A stretch of 36,225 bases of DNA from Bacillota bacterium (GCA_023416695.1 JAEZGY010000011.1:1-36225), one strand, 5' to 3'. Positions 13,971 to 23,160 are shown, counted from the stretch's first letter. The notes: generated by a model from the sequence alone, not told the origin. Made by a program: numbers and translations.

Positions 13971-16900
13971 TTAAATAAATTATATAAAATTGGAATAGAT
14001 ATAGGCTCCACCACAGTAAAAATAGCTGTTTTGGATCCAGATTCGAATATATTGTTCTCGGATTACGAACGTCACTTTGCAAATATTCAAGAGACCTTAA
14101 GTGATCTTGTAACGAAAGCACGAAACTCTCTTGGTAACTTAAAAGTTGCTCCTATGATTACAGGTTCTGGCGGATTGGCATTGGCCAAATATATGAATAT
14201 CCCTTTTATTCAAGAGGTTGTTGCAGTCTCATCTGCCCTAGAATTATATGCCCCACAAACTGATGTTGCCATTGAACTTGGTGGCGAAGATGCTAAAATC
14301 ATCTATTTTAGCAATGGAATTGAACAAAGAATGAATGGTATCTGTGCCGGTGGAACCGGTTCTTTTATTGACCAGATGGCGACTCTTTTAAAGACCGATG
14401 CTGCAGGTTTAAATGAATATGCAAAAGATTATCAAGCAATATATCCTATAGCAGCAAGATGTGGCGTTTTTGCAAAATCAGATATTCAACCACTAATTAA
14501 CGAAGGTGCTACAAAACCTGATTTGTCAGCTTCCATTTTTCAGGCTGTAGTGAATCAGACAATCAGTGGTCTTGCATGTGGAAAGCCAATTAGAGGCCAT
14601 GTAGCTTTTCTTGGTGGACCGCTTCATTTCTTAACAGAGTTAAAACAAGCCTTCATTAGAACTTTAAATTTAACTACTGAAACTACTGTTGATCTAGAGA
14701 ACTCTCATCTCTTTGCAGCTATCGGAAGTGCTATTAATAGTTCAGGAGAAGGTATTACTTCTTTTGATGAATTAATAACTCTACTTACTAAAAAAATAAA
14801 ACTTGAGTTCGAAGTTGCCCGGTTAGAACCATTATTTAAGGATGAGAACGATTATGAATCCTTCCTTAATAAACACTCTAAACATACTATTAAAAAAGAT
14901 GATTTATCTACATATAAAGGAAATTGTTATCTAGGAATCGATGCTGGTTCTACCACAACTAAAGCTGCTCTTGTTGGTGAAGACGGTTCTCTACTGTATT
15001 CCTTCTATCGCAACAACAACGGAAGTCCTTTAAAAACTACCATAAAAGCTATAAAGGAAATATATTCACTGCTTCCTGATGGTGCTACTATAGTACGCTC
15101 ATGTTCTACCGGATATGGTGAAGCATTAATCAAATCCGCTCTTCTCTTAGATGAGGGTGAAGTAGAAACCGTTGCCCACTACTATGCTGCTGCATTCTTC
15201 GAACCAAATGTAGACTGTATTCTGGACATAGGTGGCCAGGATATGAAATGTATCAAGATTAAAAAGCAAACGGTTGATAGTGTTCAACTTAATGAAGCTT
15301 GTTCCTCAGGCTGTGGTTCCTTTATTGAAACCTTTGCCAAATCACTAAACTATGAGGTTGCAGACTTTGCTAAGGTAGCTCTATTTGCTAAACACCCAAT
15401 TGATTTAGGTTCTCGTTGTACGGTATTTATGAACTCAAAAGTAAAACAGGCACAAAAAGAAGGGGCAAGTGTTGCTGATATATCTGCAGGTTTGGCTTAT
15501 TCTGTTATTAAAAATGCCTTATTAAAGGTAATTAAGATTACAGACCCTAAGGATCTGGGCGATAATATCGTAGTACAAGGTGGAACCTTCTATAATGATG
15601 CCGTTTTACGTAGTTTTGAGATTATTTCCAGTTGTAATGCTGTTAGACCAGATATTGCTGGTATCATGGGTGCCTTTGGTGCAGCTCTTATCGCTAGGGA
15701 ACACTATGAAGGGCAAGAATCTACAATGCTTAACATAGAGGCAATCAATAACTTAAAATTTGATACTGTTATGTCTAGGTGTAAAGGCTGTACCAATAAC
15801 TGCCGTCTTACTATCAATCGTTTTTCTGGGGGACGTAACTTTATTTCTGGAAACCGTTGTGAGAAGGGCTTAGGTAAAGATAAGCATCATGAAGATGTAC
15901 CTAATCTATTCGAGTACAAAAATAAACGAACCTTTGGTTACACTCCTATACCTGAAAAGGATGCATACAGGGGTTCTGTTGGTATACCACGAGTTCTTAA
16001 TCTGTATGAAAACTATCCTTTTTGGTTTACCTTCTTTACAAAGTTAGGTTATCGAGTAATTATTTCACCTGAATCAAACCGTGGAATCTATGAGTTAGGC
16101 ATAGAATCGATACCATCTGAATCTGAATGCTATCCAGCCAAGCTAGCTCATGGCCATATTATGTGGTTAATTAAAGAAGGACTAAAATATATTTTTTATC
16201 CTTGTATTCCATATGAAAGAACAGAGGATGAAACTGCTAACAATAGTTACAACTGCCCTATTGTAACCTCTTACGGTGAAAACATAAAAAACAACGTAGA
16301 AGAATTAAATGACTCCTCCATTGTTTATGAGAATCCATTTCTTTCCTTTGAATCCGAGGAAATTGTATACAATCAACTATTAAAAGTATTTGCAAAGCCA
16401 AAAAATATTTCTGCAAAGGAATTAAAGGAAGCTGTTCATCTAGCTTATACAGAGTTAAATGCAGTTCGCGATGATATTCGTAAAAAAGGGGAAGAGGTAG
16501 TATCATACCTTGATAAGACGGGAGAACGTGGAATTGTATTAGCAGGAAGACCTTATCACATTGACAAGGAAATCAACCATGGTATTCCTGAGCTGATTAC
16601 TTCCTATGGAATTGCAGTATTAACAGAAGATAGCGTCAGTCATCTTGGAAAAGTAGATCGACCTACTATCGTCATGGATCAATGGATGTACCACACACGT
16701 CTATATGGTGCTGCTTCCTTTGTTCGTACAAAGAGCAATTTAGACCTTATTCAATTAAACTCCTTTGGATGTGGTTTGGACGCGGTTACTACTGACCAGG
16801 TAAATGACATTCTTGTAAAATCAAATAAGATATACACGGTTTTAAAAATTGATGAAGTAAATAATCTCGGTGCAGCTAGAATACGTATTCGTTCGCTAAT

Positions 16901-18200
16901 TTCTGCTGTTAAAGACAGGGAAAAGAAACATGTAGAAGTAAGTGTACAAGACAGTGCTCATCACCGAGTAGTATTTACAGAGGAAATGAAGGATAACTAT
17001 ACTATTCTTTGTCCTCAGATGTCTCCAATACACTTTGATTTTGTTGAAGAAGCATTCAAAGTATGTGGTTATAATGCCGTAATTCTTAATGGTGATGAAA
17101 GAAAAGTTGTAGATTGTGGTCTGAAGTATGTTAATAATGATGCCTGCTACCCTTCTGTTATTGTTGTAGGGCAAATAATGGAAGCCTTACTGTCTGGTAA
17201 ATACGACTTAAACAAGGTGGCTGTTATCATTACACAGACTGGTGGTGGATGTAGAGCAACAAACTATATTGGTTTTATTCGTAGAGCTCTGGAAAAAGCA
17301 GGTATGTCCCAAATTCCAGTAGTGTCACTTAGTGCCCAAGGTTTAGAGAAAAACCCTGGCTTAAAGTATAGACCTAAAATTCTTAATCGAGCTATGCAAG
17401 CATTAGTATACGGTGACGTATTAATGCGTGTATTATATCGAGTAAGACCATACGAAGCGGTAAAGGGATCTGCTAATGAATTATATGAGAAATGGAAGTC
17501 TCGTTGTATCGCCTCTATTTCTAATGGAAAACGAAGTGAATTCAAGAGAAATCTTAAAGGCATTGTTCATGATTTTGATATTTTAGAATGTTTAGATATA
17601 GTAAAACCACGTGTGGGTGTGGTAGGCGAAATTCTTGTTAAATTCTTACCAGCTGCTAATAATTATCTAGTTGATCAACTAGAGGCAGAAGGAGCAGAGG
17701 CAGTTGTTCCAGACTTAATTGACTTCTTCCTTTATTGTGCTTATGATAGCAACTACAAAGCTGAGAATTTAGGAAAGAGCAAAATGGCTGCACGTATTAG
17801 CAACGTAGCCATACGTCTAATTGAGTATTATAGAAAACCAGCTGCTAAGGCTCTAGAAAAAAGCAAACGATTTACTCCTCCAGCAAAAATTACTACCTTA
17901 GCTAATTATGCCAAGGATTTTGTGTCCATAGGTAATCAGACAGGAGAAGGTTGGTTCTTAACAGGTGAAATGATTGAACTCATACACGCTGGAGCCAATA
18001 ATATTGTTTGTACACAACCTTTTGGTTGTCTTCCAAACCACGTTGTTGGTAAAGGTGTTATCAAGGTTCTTCGTTCCTCCTTCAAGGACGTTAACATCGT
18101 AGCTGTTGATTATGATCCAGGTGCTAGTGAAGTGAATCAATTAAACCGAATTAAGCTAATGCTAGCTACTGCTGAAAAAAATTTAAGGAAGAAACAGTAA
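13968..18200 (+). CDS. 2-hydroxyacyl-CoA dehydratase activase-type fusion protein
   Basis: 1410 residues, typical of the large clostridial fusions combining COG1924, COG3580 and COG3581. Two BadF/BcrA-type ASKHA ATPase domains: the first at about 7-265 (GIDIGSTTVKIAVLD), the second at about 322-575 (GIDAGSTTTKAALVG). Each keeps the cysteines that hold the interface [4Fe-4S] cluster in HgdC-type activators: C126 (GICAGGTGSF) and C165 (ARCGVF), then C445 (NEACSSGCGSF) and C484 (SRCTVF). A further Cys group (C605, C608, C612, C631) precedes the DUF2229-like region (about 660-900). The C-terminal part (about 985-1400) resembles dehydratase subunits. Activators use ATP to push one low-potential electron into a dehydratase; the partner and substrate here are unknown and no dehydratase is adjacent. 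It is monocistronic and transcribed opposite to its neighbours. Confidence 0.9.
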   Translation: MLNKLYKIGIDIGSTTVKIAVLDPDSNILFSDYERHFANIQETLSDLVTKARNSLGNLKVAPMITGSGGLALAKYMNIPFIQEVVAVSSALELYAPQTDVAIELGGEDAKIIYFSNGIEQRMNGICAGGTGSFIDQMATLLKTDAAGLNEYAKDYQAIYPIAARCGVFAKSDIQPLINEGATKPDLSASIFQAVVNQTISGLACGKPIRGHVAFLGGPLHFLTELKQAFIRTLNLTTETTVDLENSHLFAAIGSAINSSGEGITSFDELITLLTKKIKLEFEVARLEPLFKDENDYESFLNKHSKHTIKKDDLSTYKGNCYLGIDAGSTTTKAALVGEDGSLLYSFYRNNNGSPLKTTIKAIKEIYSLLPDGATIVRSCSTGYGEALIKSALLLDEGEVETVAHYYAAAFFEPNVDCILDIGGQDMKCIKIKKQTVDSVQLNEACSSGCGSFIETFAKSLNYEVADFAKVALFAKHPIDLGSRCTVFMNSKVKQAQKEGASVADISAGLAYSVIKNALLKVIKITDPKDLGDNIVVQGGTFYNDAVLRSFEIISSCNAVRPDIAGIMGAFGAALIAREHYEGQESTMLNIEAINNLKFDTVMSRCKGCTNNCRLTINRFSGGRNFISGNRCEKGLGKDKHHEDVPNLFEYKNKRTFGYTPIPEKDAYRGSVGIPRVLNLYENYPFWFTFFTKLGYRVIISPESNRGIYELGIESIPSESECYPAKLAHGHIMWLIKEGLKYIFYPCIPYERTEDETANNSYNCPIVTSYGENIKNNVEELNDSSIVYENPFLSFESEEIVYNQLLKVFAKPKNISAKELKEAVHLAYTELNAVRDDIRKKGEEVVSYLDKTGERGIVLAGRPYHIDKEINHGIPELITSYGIAVLTEDSVSHLGKVDRPTIVMDQWMYHTRLYGAASFVRTKSNLDLIQLNSFGCGLDAVTTDQVNDILVKSNKIYTVLKIDEVNNLGAARIRIRSLISAVKDREKKHVEVSVQDSAHHRVVFTEEMKDNYTILCPQMSPIHFDFVEEAFKVCGYNAVILNGDERKVVDCGLKYVNNDACYPSVIVVGQIMEALLSGKYDLNKVAVIITQTGGGCRATNYIGFIRRALEKAGMSQIPVVSLSAQGLEKNPGLKYRPKILNRAMQALVYGDVLMRVLYRVRPYEAVKGSANELYEKWKSRCIASISNGKRSEFKRNLKGIVHDFDILECLDIVKPRVGVVGEILVKFLPAANNYLVDQLEAEGAEAVVPDLIDFFLYCAYDSNYKAENLGKSKMAARISNVAIRLIEYYRKPAAKALEKSKRFTPPAKITTLANYAKDFVSIGNQTGEGWFLTGEMIELIHAGANNIVCTQPFGCLPNHVVGKGVIKVLRSSFKDVNIVAVDYDPGASEVNQLNRIKLMLATAEKNLRKKQ

Positions 18201-18203
18201 TGA

Positions 18204-18241
18204 AAAGGAAGGCCATCGCTTAACATCGATTGCCTTCCTTT
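18204..18241. terminator. Shared terminator between the activase gene and hisF
   Basis: 10-bp stem AAAGGAAGGC (18204-18213) / GCCTTCCTTT (18232-18241) with an inner ATCG/CGAT pairing. It lies between converging genes, 3 nt after one stop and 20 nt after the other. A-rich and T-rich flanks on each side allow it to work in both directions. Confidence 0.75.
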
Positions 18242-18261
18242 AGTCTCTTATTCTTTCATAA

Positions 18262-19023
18262 CTATAGTCTTACACTAATTCCTCTACCTTTTAGATATTT
18301 CTTTACCTGTCCTATCTCTAATTCTTTATAATGAAATAAAGAAGCTGCCAACACCGCATCTGCCTTGCCCAAAGTCAAAGCATCATAGAAATGTTCCAGG
18401 TTTCCAGCTCCACCTGATGCAATAACAGGAACTTTTACATTTTCAGAAATAACTTTTGTAAGCGAGGTATCATAACCATCCTTGGTTCCATCCTTATCCA
18501 TACTAGTCAAAAGGATTTCCCCTGCTCCTAGTGCACAAGCCTTCATTACCCATTCCACAGCATCTATTCCCATATCAATTCGACCGCCATTTTTATATAT
18601 ATTCCATCCACTTCCGTCCGGTCTTCTCTTTGCATCTACTGCAAGTACCACACATTGACTGCCAAATTTGTCTGCAGCATCTGCAATTAGAGATGGATTA
18701 AGAATTGCTGCTGTATTAACAGCAACCTTATCAGCACCCTCCCTAAGAATCTCCTTAAAATCTTCTACAGTCCGAATACCACCACCTACTGTAAAAGGGA
18801 TGAAAACTGTTTCTGCTACTCTGCGAACCATATCTATTTTGATTGTTCTAGCATCACTTGATGCTGTTATATCTAAGAATACCAATTCATCAGCTCCTGC
18901 TTCATTATAGGCCTTTCCTACTAAAACAGGATCCCCAGCATCTCTTAGGTTAACAAAATTTACCCCTTTAACCACTCTCCCATTATGTACATCTAAACAT
19001 GGTATAATTCTTTTTGTAAACAT
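18262..19023 (-). CDS. hisF: Imidazole glycerol phosphate synthase, cyclase subunit HisF
   Basis: 253 residues, the standard length of this TIM-barrel enzyme. It combines PRFAR with ammonia from HisH to give imidazole glycerol phosphate and AICAR in histidine synthesis. The catalytic aspartates are visible: D11 in RIIPCLDVHNGRVVKG and D130 in VVLAVDAKRR. Phosphate-binding segments FTVGGGIRTVEDF (about 77-90) and VIASGGAGNLEHF are intact. AAGGAGG precedes the ATG and the gene begins 11 nt after hisH, so they form one transcription unit. The other his genes are not next to them. Confidence 0.97.
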   Translation of the reverse strand: MFTKRIIPCLDVHNGRVVKGVNFVNLRDAGDPVLVGKAYNEAGADELVFLDITASSDARTIKIDMVRRVAETVFIPFTVGGGIRTVEDFKEILREGADKVAVNTAAILNPSLIADAADKFGSQCVVLAVDAKRRPDGSGWNIYKNGGRIDMGIDAVEWVMKACALGAGEILLTSMDKDGTKDGYDTSLTKVISENVKVPVIASGGAGNLEHFYDALTLGKADAVLAASLFHYKELEIGQVKKYLKGRGISVRL

Positions 19024-19034
19024 GCTACTCCTCC

Positions 19035-19637
19035 TTACAATTGTGCAAAATTACGTAGAATTTGTAATCCAATGCTTCCACTTTTTTCTGGATGGAACTG
19101 ACAACCATAAATATTATCATGTTCAACAGCTGCATGAATTGTAGTACTGTAATAAGTAGTTGCAGCCACATCCTGTAAATCATGGGCACTCAGATAGTAG
19201 GAGTGAACAAAATAAACATAGGAATTCTGTGGTATATTTCTAAATAGTCTGGAGGTTTCATTTATCGTAATATCATTCCATCCTATATGTGGTATCTTAA
19301 GCCCTTTACCACCTGGAATTCTTAGAATCTTGCCTGGTAATATTTCAAGACCTTTTATCCCTGGTGCTTCATCACTACCCTGAAACATCAGTTGCAATCC
19401 AAGGCAAATTCCCAAAAATGGTTTTTCTTTTGCAAGTTCCTTAATTGTGTCCACCAGCTCATATTGATACAATCTATTCATAGCATCTCCAAAGGCTCCA
19501 ACACCTGGAAGTATAACCTTATCTGCTTTATGTAATAGCTCTTTATCCCTTGTAATAATAGCTTCTTCACCAAGGGATTTTAATGCTTTTTCAACACTTT
19601 TTAAATTACCGGCATCATAGTCAATAATTGCAATCAT
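19035..19637 (-). CDS. hisH: Imidazole glycerol phosphate synthase, glutaminase subunit HisH
   Basis: 200 residues, normal size. A class I glutamine amidotransferase that supplies ammonia to HisF. The catalytic triad is intact: C78 in FLGICLGLQLM, H182 and E184 in QFHPEKSG. The N-terminal MIAIIDYDAGNLKSVEKAL is typical. AAAGGA lies nine bases before the ATG. A weak promoter-like pair (TTGCAT at 19730-19735, TAAGAT at 19707-19712, 17-nt spacing) overlaps the end of the upstream gene and would place the start near the hairpin at 19671-19706. No T-box or his-leader peptide was seen in the 101 nt upstream. Confidence 0.97.
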   Translation of the reverse strand: MIAIIDYDAGNLKSVEKALKSLGEEAIITRDKELLHKADKVILPGVGAFGDAMNRLYQYELVDTIKELAKEKPFLGICLGLQLMFQGSDEAPGIKGLEILPGKILRIPGGKGLKIPHIGWNDITINETSRLFRNIPQNSYVYFVHSYYLSAHDLQDVAATTYYSTTIHAAVEHDNIYGCQFHPEKSGSIGLQILRNFAQL

Positions 19638-19670
19638 GTATACACATCCTTTAACTTTTCTTATAAGTAA

Positions 19671-19706
19671 ATAAAGAATAGCCAGTTTGCACTTGCTATT
19701 CTTTAT
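19671..19706 (-). terminator. Probable terminator of the zinc-ribbon protein gene
   Basis: 12-bp perfect stem ATAAAGAATAGC (19671-19682) / GCTATTCTTTAT (19695-19706) with a 12-nt loop, 32 nt after the stop. The stem is A/T-rich and the following tract (TTACTTATAAG) is only moderately T-rich, so efficiency may be partial. Confidence 0.55.
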
Positions 19707-19738
19707 ATCTTAAATGACTTTAATTGAGAATGCAATAA

Positions 19739-21781
19739 CTAATTTTTATTTGCGACTTGTTTCGCATCCTCATTAAATGCTTTAATTTTTGCTACTATAT
19801 TGTTCAATTGTTCTGTATAAAGTTTGTCATCCTGAATAGCGATTAACTTTATAGTGTCCTTTTCACTCAAACTATAATTCTCTTGAAGTATTGATACTAT
19901 TTCTTTTTTCAATGCATTTAATTCCTTGTCTACCTCTAATTCTTTTGCATTGGCATAGTATCTTTCATAGCGATCTAGTCCTTTTATAATTGAATTCAAG
20001 GCTTCTAACTCCATATTTATCTTCTTGAAGTTATAAAAAGAATTTAGTTCTTTTTTAACTACCATGATAGTTTGTAACTTGTCATAAACAATCTCATCCT
20101 TCTCATTTAATTTCTCACCTGATAAGGTCTCATATGCTTCATCAAATCTAGAATTACCAAAATCTTTTTTGGCACTGTTTATAGATAGGTGATAGGATGC
20201 GAAGGAGGTACCTTTTATAATTACAAATGCCAAACAAGCAGCCATCACAAATACGATAAACGCCCCAGCCCTGTTAATCTTCCCTTCTGGAACATAAGAT
20301 GCTGCTATTGCTTCTCTAGCTTTCTTTCTCTTTAACTTCTCATCTGCAAGATTTTTCTCTTTGGTTTGCTTTAAAGCGGCCCTTTTTGCTTTTTTCTCCT
20401 CTTTGAGAATAGCTTTTTGTTGTTTTTCTTCCGCCTTCTTTTGCTTTGCTTCTTGAGCCAGTATTTCCTCTTCTTCAAGTCTATGTTTCTCAGACTCAGG
20501 ATCATCTGGCATAACATTACTAAATAATTTCTTAGCCAATCTTACCTTTTTAGTCTCTTCTATCGGCTTTTGTGATGGTAGTATACTATTAAATTCATCC
20601 TCTAAAGATGTATCCTCTAAACTAGAAACTGCACCTAGGGACCTACTGAGTACATCCGACGTACTTATTTTACTGGACCCTTCTTCCACCTCTTCATGCA
20701 TTACTCCAACTGACATGATATTCTCTAAACTAAACTCGTCTGCTATATTAGTAACTTCACCTAATAGTTGGTCTATTTCAAAAAGCTCATCATTTACTTC
20801 TACTGCAGACTTAGAATCTACAGATTCATTATTAGAAGCTTCCTCTACCGTATCAATACTTACAATATCAGAATTAGCAGTCACAACTTCTTCACTAATA
20901 AAATCTGGTACCACAAAATCAATATCCATAGAAACTTTTTCGTTAATGGAATTATCATACTCTTCATTTAAGGTCTCGCTTAAGGATAATTCTTCTGCAA
21001 GGTCTGATGTATCCATATTAAGGTCAGAACTTTCTTTTTCTAGCTCATAAGTTTCTTGTATTTCAGGCTCCTGTATATTATTTTCCAGTATACTAGATAA
21101 AAATGTATCCTCATCTAATACAACATCATCTGTCTTTGAAATAATGTTCTCCAGTGAGTATGGCTTGTCATCTAACCCTGAGAGATTTTCATCTAGAGAA
21201 TCAAAAACCTCATGGTTAACCAAGAAGTTCTCAGCATCCTCCTCCACCATATGGTCTGGAAAGCTCATAATATCATCCTGATTCTCCATGTTTTCCACAA
21301 GTAGTAAATCATCCATAATATCTTCATACTCTGGCAATGTATGATTTGAAAGAAAACTGTCATCATAATCTTGTTCAGAAGGATTCGCTAATTCCTGCAA
21401 AACAGAACCATAATCATCTTCCAAAATACTCTCTACTTCATCTAATGCGCCCTCAGAAGGAATGTCTTTATGGTATACATTAATATCTGTACTTCCATCC
21501 GTGTTCTTTTTCATAGTCTGATTCAACAAATTCCAATCATCATCATTTGAACTTTGCCTTTCAAGTTGTTCATCAGTAAGCCATTTAGACTTGTTTTCCT
21601 CATCTTGCTCCGTATTTACTAAATTCAGGGTTTGGTTTAACATTGAATTTTGGCTTTCAGTCACAGATGCCAATAATCTATCCAAATATAGTTCATCATC
21701 CATTAAAAGCTTTTTATTACATTCATCACATACATCTGCCTCACCTGGAGTTATAGTATTACATATTTTGCAATAAGCCAT
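19739..21781 (-). CDS. Acidic zinc-ribbon protein with one membrane helix, unrecognised
   Basis: 680 residues from the chosen start MAYCKICNTITPGEADVCDEC. C4, C7, C18 and C21 form a CxxC...CxxC zinc ribbon. Residues about 60-420 are strongly acidic (Asp/Glu/Ser-rich, low complexity, no Cys), then a Lys/Glu/Ala-rich coiled-coil segment runs from about 425 to 490. One hydrophobic helix (about 500-522, AGAFIVFVMAACLAFVIIKG) is followed by a helical domain of about 155 residues. With a cytoplasmic ribbon, the last part would be outside the cell. The start at 21781 was preferred to one at 21799 because GGTGGTGA lies five bases before it. No function can be named. Its zinc-ribbon-first plan recalls other Firmicutes envelope proteins of unknown role. 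Confidence 0.75.
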   Translation of the reverse strand: MAYCKICNTITPGEADVCDECNKKLLMDDELYLDRLLASVTESQNSMLNQTLNLVNTEQDEENKSKWLTDEQLERQSSNDDDWNLLNQTMKKNTDGSTDINVYHKDIPSEGALDEVESILEDDYGSVLQELANPSEQDYDDSFLSNHTLPEYEDIMDDLLLVENMENQDDIMSFPDHMVEEDAENFLVNHEVFDSLDENLSGLDDKPYSLENIISKTDDVVLDEDTFLSSILENNIQEPEIQETYELEKESSDLNMDTSDLAEELSLSETLNEEYDNSINEKVSMDIDFVVPDFISEEVVTANSDIVSIDTVEEASNNESVDSKSAVEVNDELFEIDQLLGEVTNIADEFSLENIMSVGVMHEEVEEGSSKISTSDVLSRSLGAVSSLEDTSLEDEFNSILPSQKPIEETKKVRLAKKLFSNVMPDDPESEKHRLEEEEILAQEAKQKKAEEKQQKAILKEEKKAKRAALKQTKEKNLADEKLKRKKAREAIAASYVPEGKINRAGAFIVFVMAACLAFVIIKGTSFASYHLSINSAKKDFGNSRFDEAYETLSGEKLNEKDEIVYDKLQTIMVVKKELNSFYNFKKINMELEALNSIIKGLDRYERYYANAKELEVDKELNALKKEIVSILQENYSLSEKDTIKLIAIQDDKLYTEQLNNIVAKIKAFNEDAKQVANKN

Positions 21782-21818
21782 ATCATCACCACCGTTCATA
21801 AACTATCCCAAAAAAAGT

Positions 21819-21847
21819 TTGCATTTTTTTCCAATTAGCTTTATAGT
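21819..21847 (+). promoter_or_regulatory. Probable promoter of the DUF6465-type gene
   Basis: -35 TTGCAT (21819-21824), 17-nt spacer, -10 TATAGT (21842-21847). Its start near 21854 leaves a leader of about 28 nt with AAAGGAGG at 21864-21871. Confidence 0.5.
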
Positions 21848-21881
21848 AAAAATACTTTATCATAAAGGAGGCATTATCGTT

Positions 21882-22079
21882 ATGAAAACTAGCACAATAA
21901 TACAATATGACAATCTTGAAGTTGATGAAAAAAATATAATCACCAACATAAAACAACTATGGTTAAATCAAGGTAAAAAACTAAAAGATATAAAGGACAT
22001 ACAACTATACATAAAGCCAACTGAACGTACTGTATATTATGTTATTAATTCTGAATTAACAGGATCCTTGGCTTTATAG
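21882..22079 (+). CDS. Small DUF6465-like protein
   Basis: 65 residues starting MKTSTIIQYDNLEVDEKNI. The ATG at 21882 was chosen because AAAGGAGG lies ten bases ahead; the reading frame is open further upstream to 21819 but no RBS supports that. The C-terminal half, DIQLYIKPTERTVYYVIN, matches the ending I associate with the DUF6465 family of Clostridia, small proteins of unknown function. There is no membrane segment. It is transcribed divergently from the zinc-ribbon gene, has its own promoter and ends just before a strong palindromic terminator shared with cheV, so it is monocistronic. Confidence 0.75.
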   Translation: MKTSTIIQYDNLEVDEKNIITNIKQLWLNQGKKLKDIKDIQLYIKPTERTVYYVINSELTGSLAL

Positions 22080-22091
22080 TACTGCTCTAAC

Positions 22092-22121
22092 AAGAAAACA
22101 CGATATATATCGTGTTTTCTT
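22092..22121. terminator. Bidirectional terminator between the DUF6465-like gene and cheV
   Basis: A perfect 30-bp palindrome with 14-nt arms (AAGAAAACACGATA 22092-22105, its complement 22108-22121). The A-rich and T-rich arm ends provide a U-run whichever strand is read. It lies between two converging genes, 13 nt from one stop and 19 nt from the other. Confidence 0.75.
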
Positions 22122-22139
22122 ATAGTAAACATGACATTC

Positions 22140-23051
22140 TTATTTTTTATGAAATATCATCTTATCCATGGTTTCAACCAGTATACCTATTTCAGGTTTG
22201 GAAATTTGGGCATCCACTCCTAATTTTTCTCCCTTTTTCTTCATTTCATCATTTACTAAAGAAGAGAATATGATAACAGGTATCTTTTTTAAAGCTTCAT
22301 TGGACTTAATCAATTTAGTTAAATGATGTCCGTCCATTTTTGGCATCTCAAGATCCGTAATGATACAAGCAATATCTTTCTCAATATTACCCTTCACGAT
22401 TATTGTTGATAATCGTTCCCATGCTTCCTCACCATTAGAAGTAAGAATCAAGTTATCATAACCTGCCTGAGTCAAGCAATCTTTAATCAATTGATATAAC
22501 ATAGGAGAGTCCTCTGCTATTAAGATTGGTTTATCAGTACGTTCTCTAGGCCCAAGCTTTTTGATTTCATCTATTTGAAGCGTCGTTTGAGGACTAACAT
22601 CTGCTACAATTTTTTCAAAATCTAATATTATAATAAGCTTATCATTTAACTTAATAATTCCCGTAGCCAAACCACTTCCATTAGCATTAATTGTATGATC
22701 TGGTTTTAGAATATCTGCCCAAGATATACGATGTATCCCAAGCACTTTACTCACATGGAAACCAACACTTAATTGGTTAAAGTTGGTTATAATAAGCATC
22801 TCTTTCTTGTTCTCTGTACGGGGAATATGTAAACTTTCAAACAAACTAATTACTGTTATTATCTCATTACGAGGCATATAAATGCCTTCAATACTCTTAT
22901 GAGAATTCGGAACTAAGGTAGGTTCTTTATAAGGTAATATCTCTTTGATTTTTGCAACATTAATACCATAGTGTTGATTTCCAACGCAAAATTCAAGCAC
23001 CTCTAATTCATTAGTACCACTCTCTAGTAATATATTAGTCTCCAAATCCAT
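22140..23051 (-). CDS. cheV: Chemotaxis coupling protein CheV
   Basis: 303 residues. A CheW-like coupling domain (about 15-155; LEVLEFCVGNQHYGINVAKIKEIL, GIYMPRNEIITVISL) is followed by a response-regulator receiver domain (about 173-300). Receiver residues: acidic pocket E180/D181, phosphoacceptor D233 in IITDLEMPKMDG, S263/S264 and K285. CheV links chemoreceptors to the CheA kinase and aids adaptation when phosphorylated. No other chemotaxis gene is adjacent. A GGAGG site precedes the ATG and a sigma-D-like promoter is found at 23119-23145, which suits a motility gene. The gene appears monocistronic. Confidence 0.95.
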   Translation of the reverse strand: MDLETNILLESGTNELEVLEFCVGNQHYGINVAKIKEILPYKEPTLVPNSHKSIEGIYMPRNEIITVISLFESLHIPRTENKKEMLIITNFNQLSVGFHVSKVLGIHRISWADILKPDHTINANGSGLATGIIKLNDKLIIILDFEKIVADVSPQTTLQIDEIKKLGPRERTDKPILIAEDSPMLYQLIKDCLTQAGYDNLILTSNGEEAWERLSTIIVKGNIEKDIACIITDLEMPKMDGHHLTKLIKSNEALKKIPVIIFSSLVNDEMKKKGEKLGVDAQISKPEIGILVETMDKMIFHKK

Positions 23052-23118
23052 ACCTCCAATGTTTATCTATTAAATTCTTTGATAGTATGTTGTAGCTTTT
23101 CAATATAAATCATTATTA

Positions 23119-23145
23119 ATATCGACTAAATAAGACTTTTCATTA
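23119..23145 (-). promoter_or_regulatory. Likely sigma-D (sigma-28) flagellar-type promoter of cheV
   Basis: Minus strand TAAT (23142-23145), 15-nt spacer, GTCGATAT (23119-23126). The known motility consensus is TAAA-N15-GCCGATAT, so there is one mismatch in each box and the spacing is exact. The start would be near 23112, about 60 nt ahead of the ATG. Confidence 0.6.
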
Positions 23146-23160
23146 ATAGAAATATATTAA

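Noticed and set aside
19638..19738. T-box or attenuator leader for hisHF
   Set aside because: The gap is short and holds only the upstream terminator hairpin; no specifier loop, T-box sequence or His-rich leader peptide is visible.
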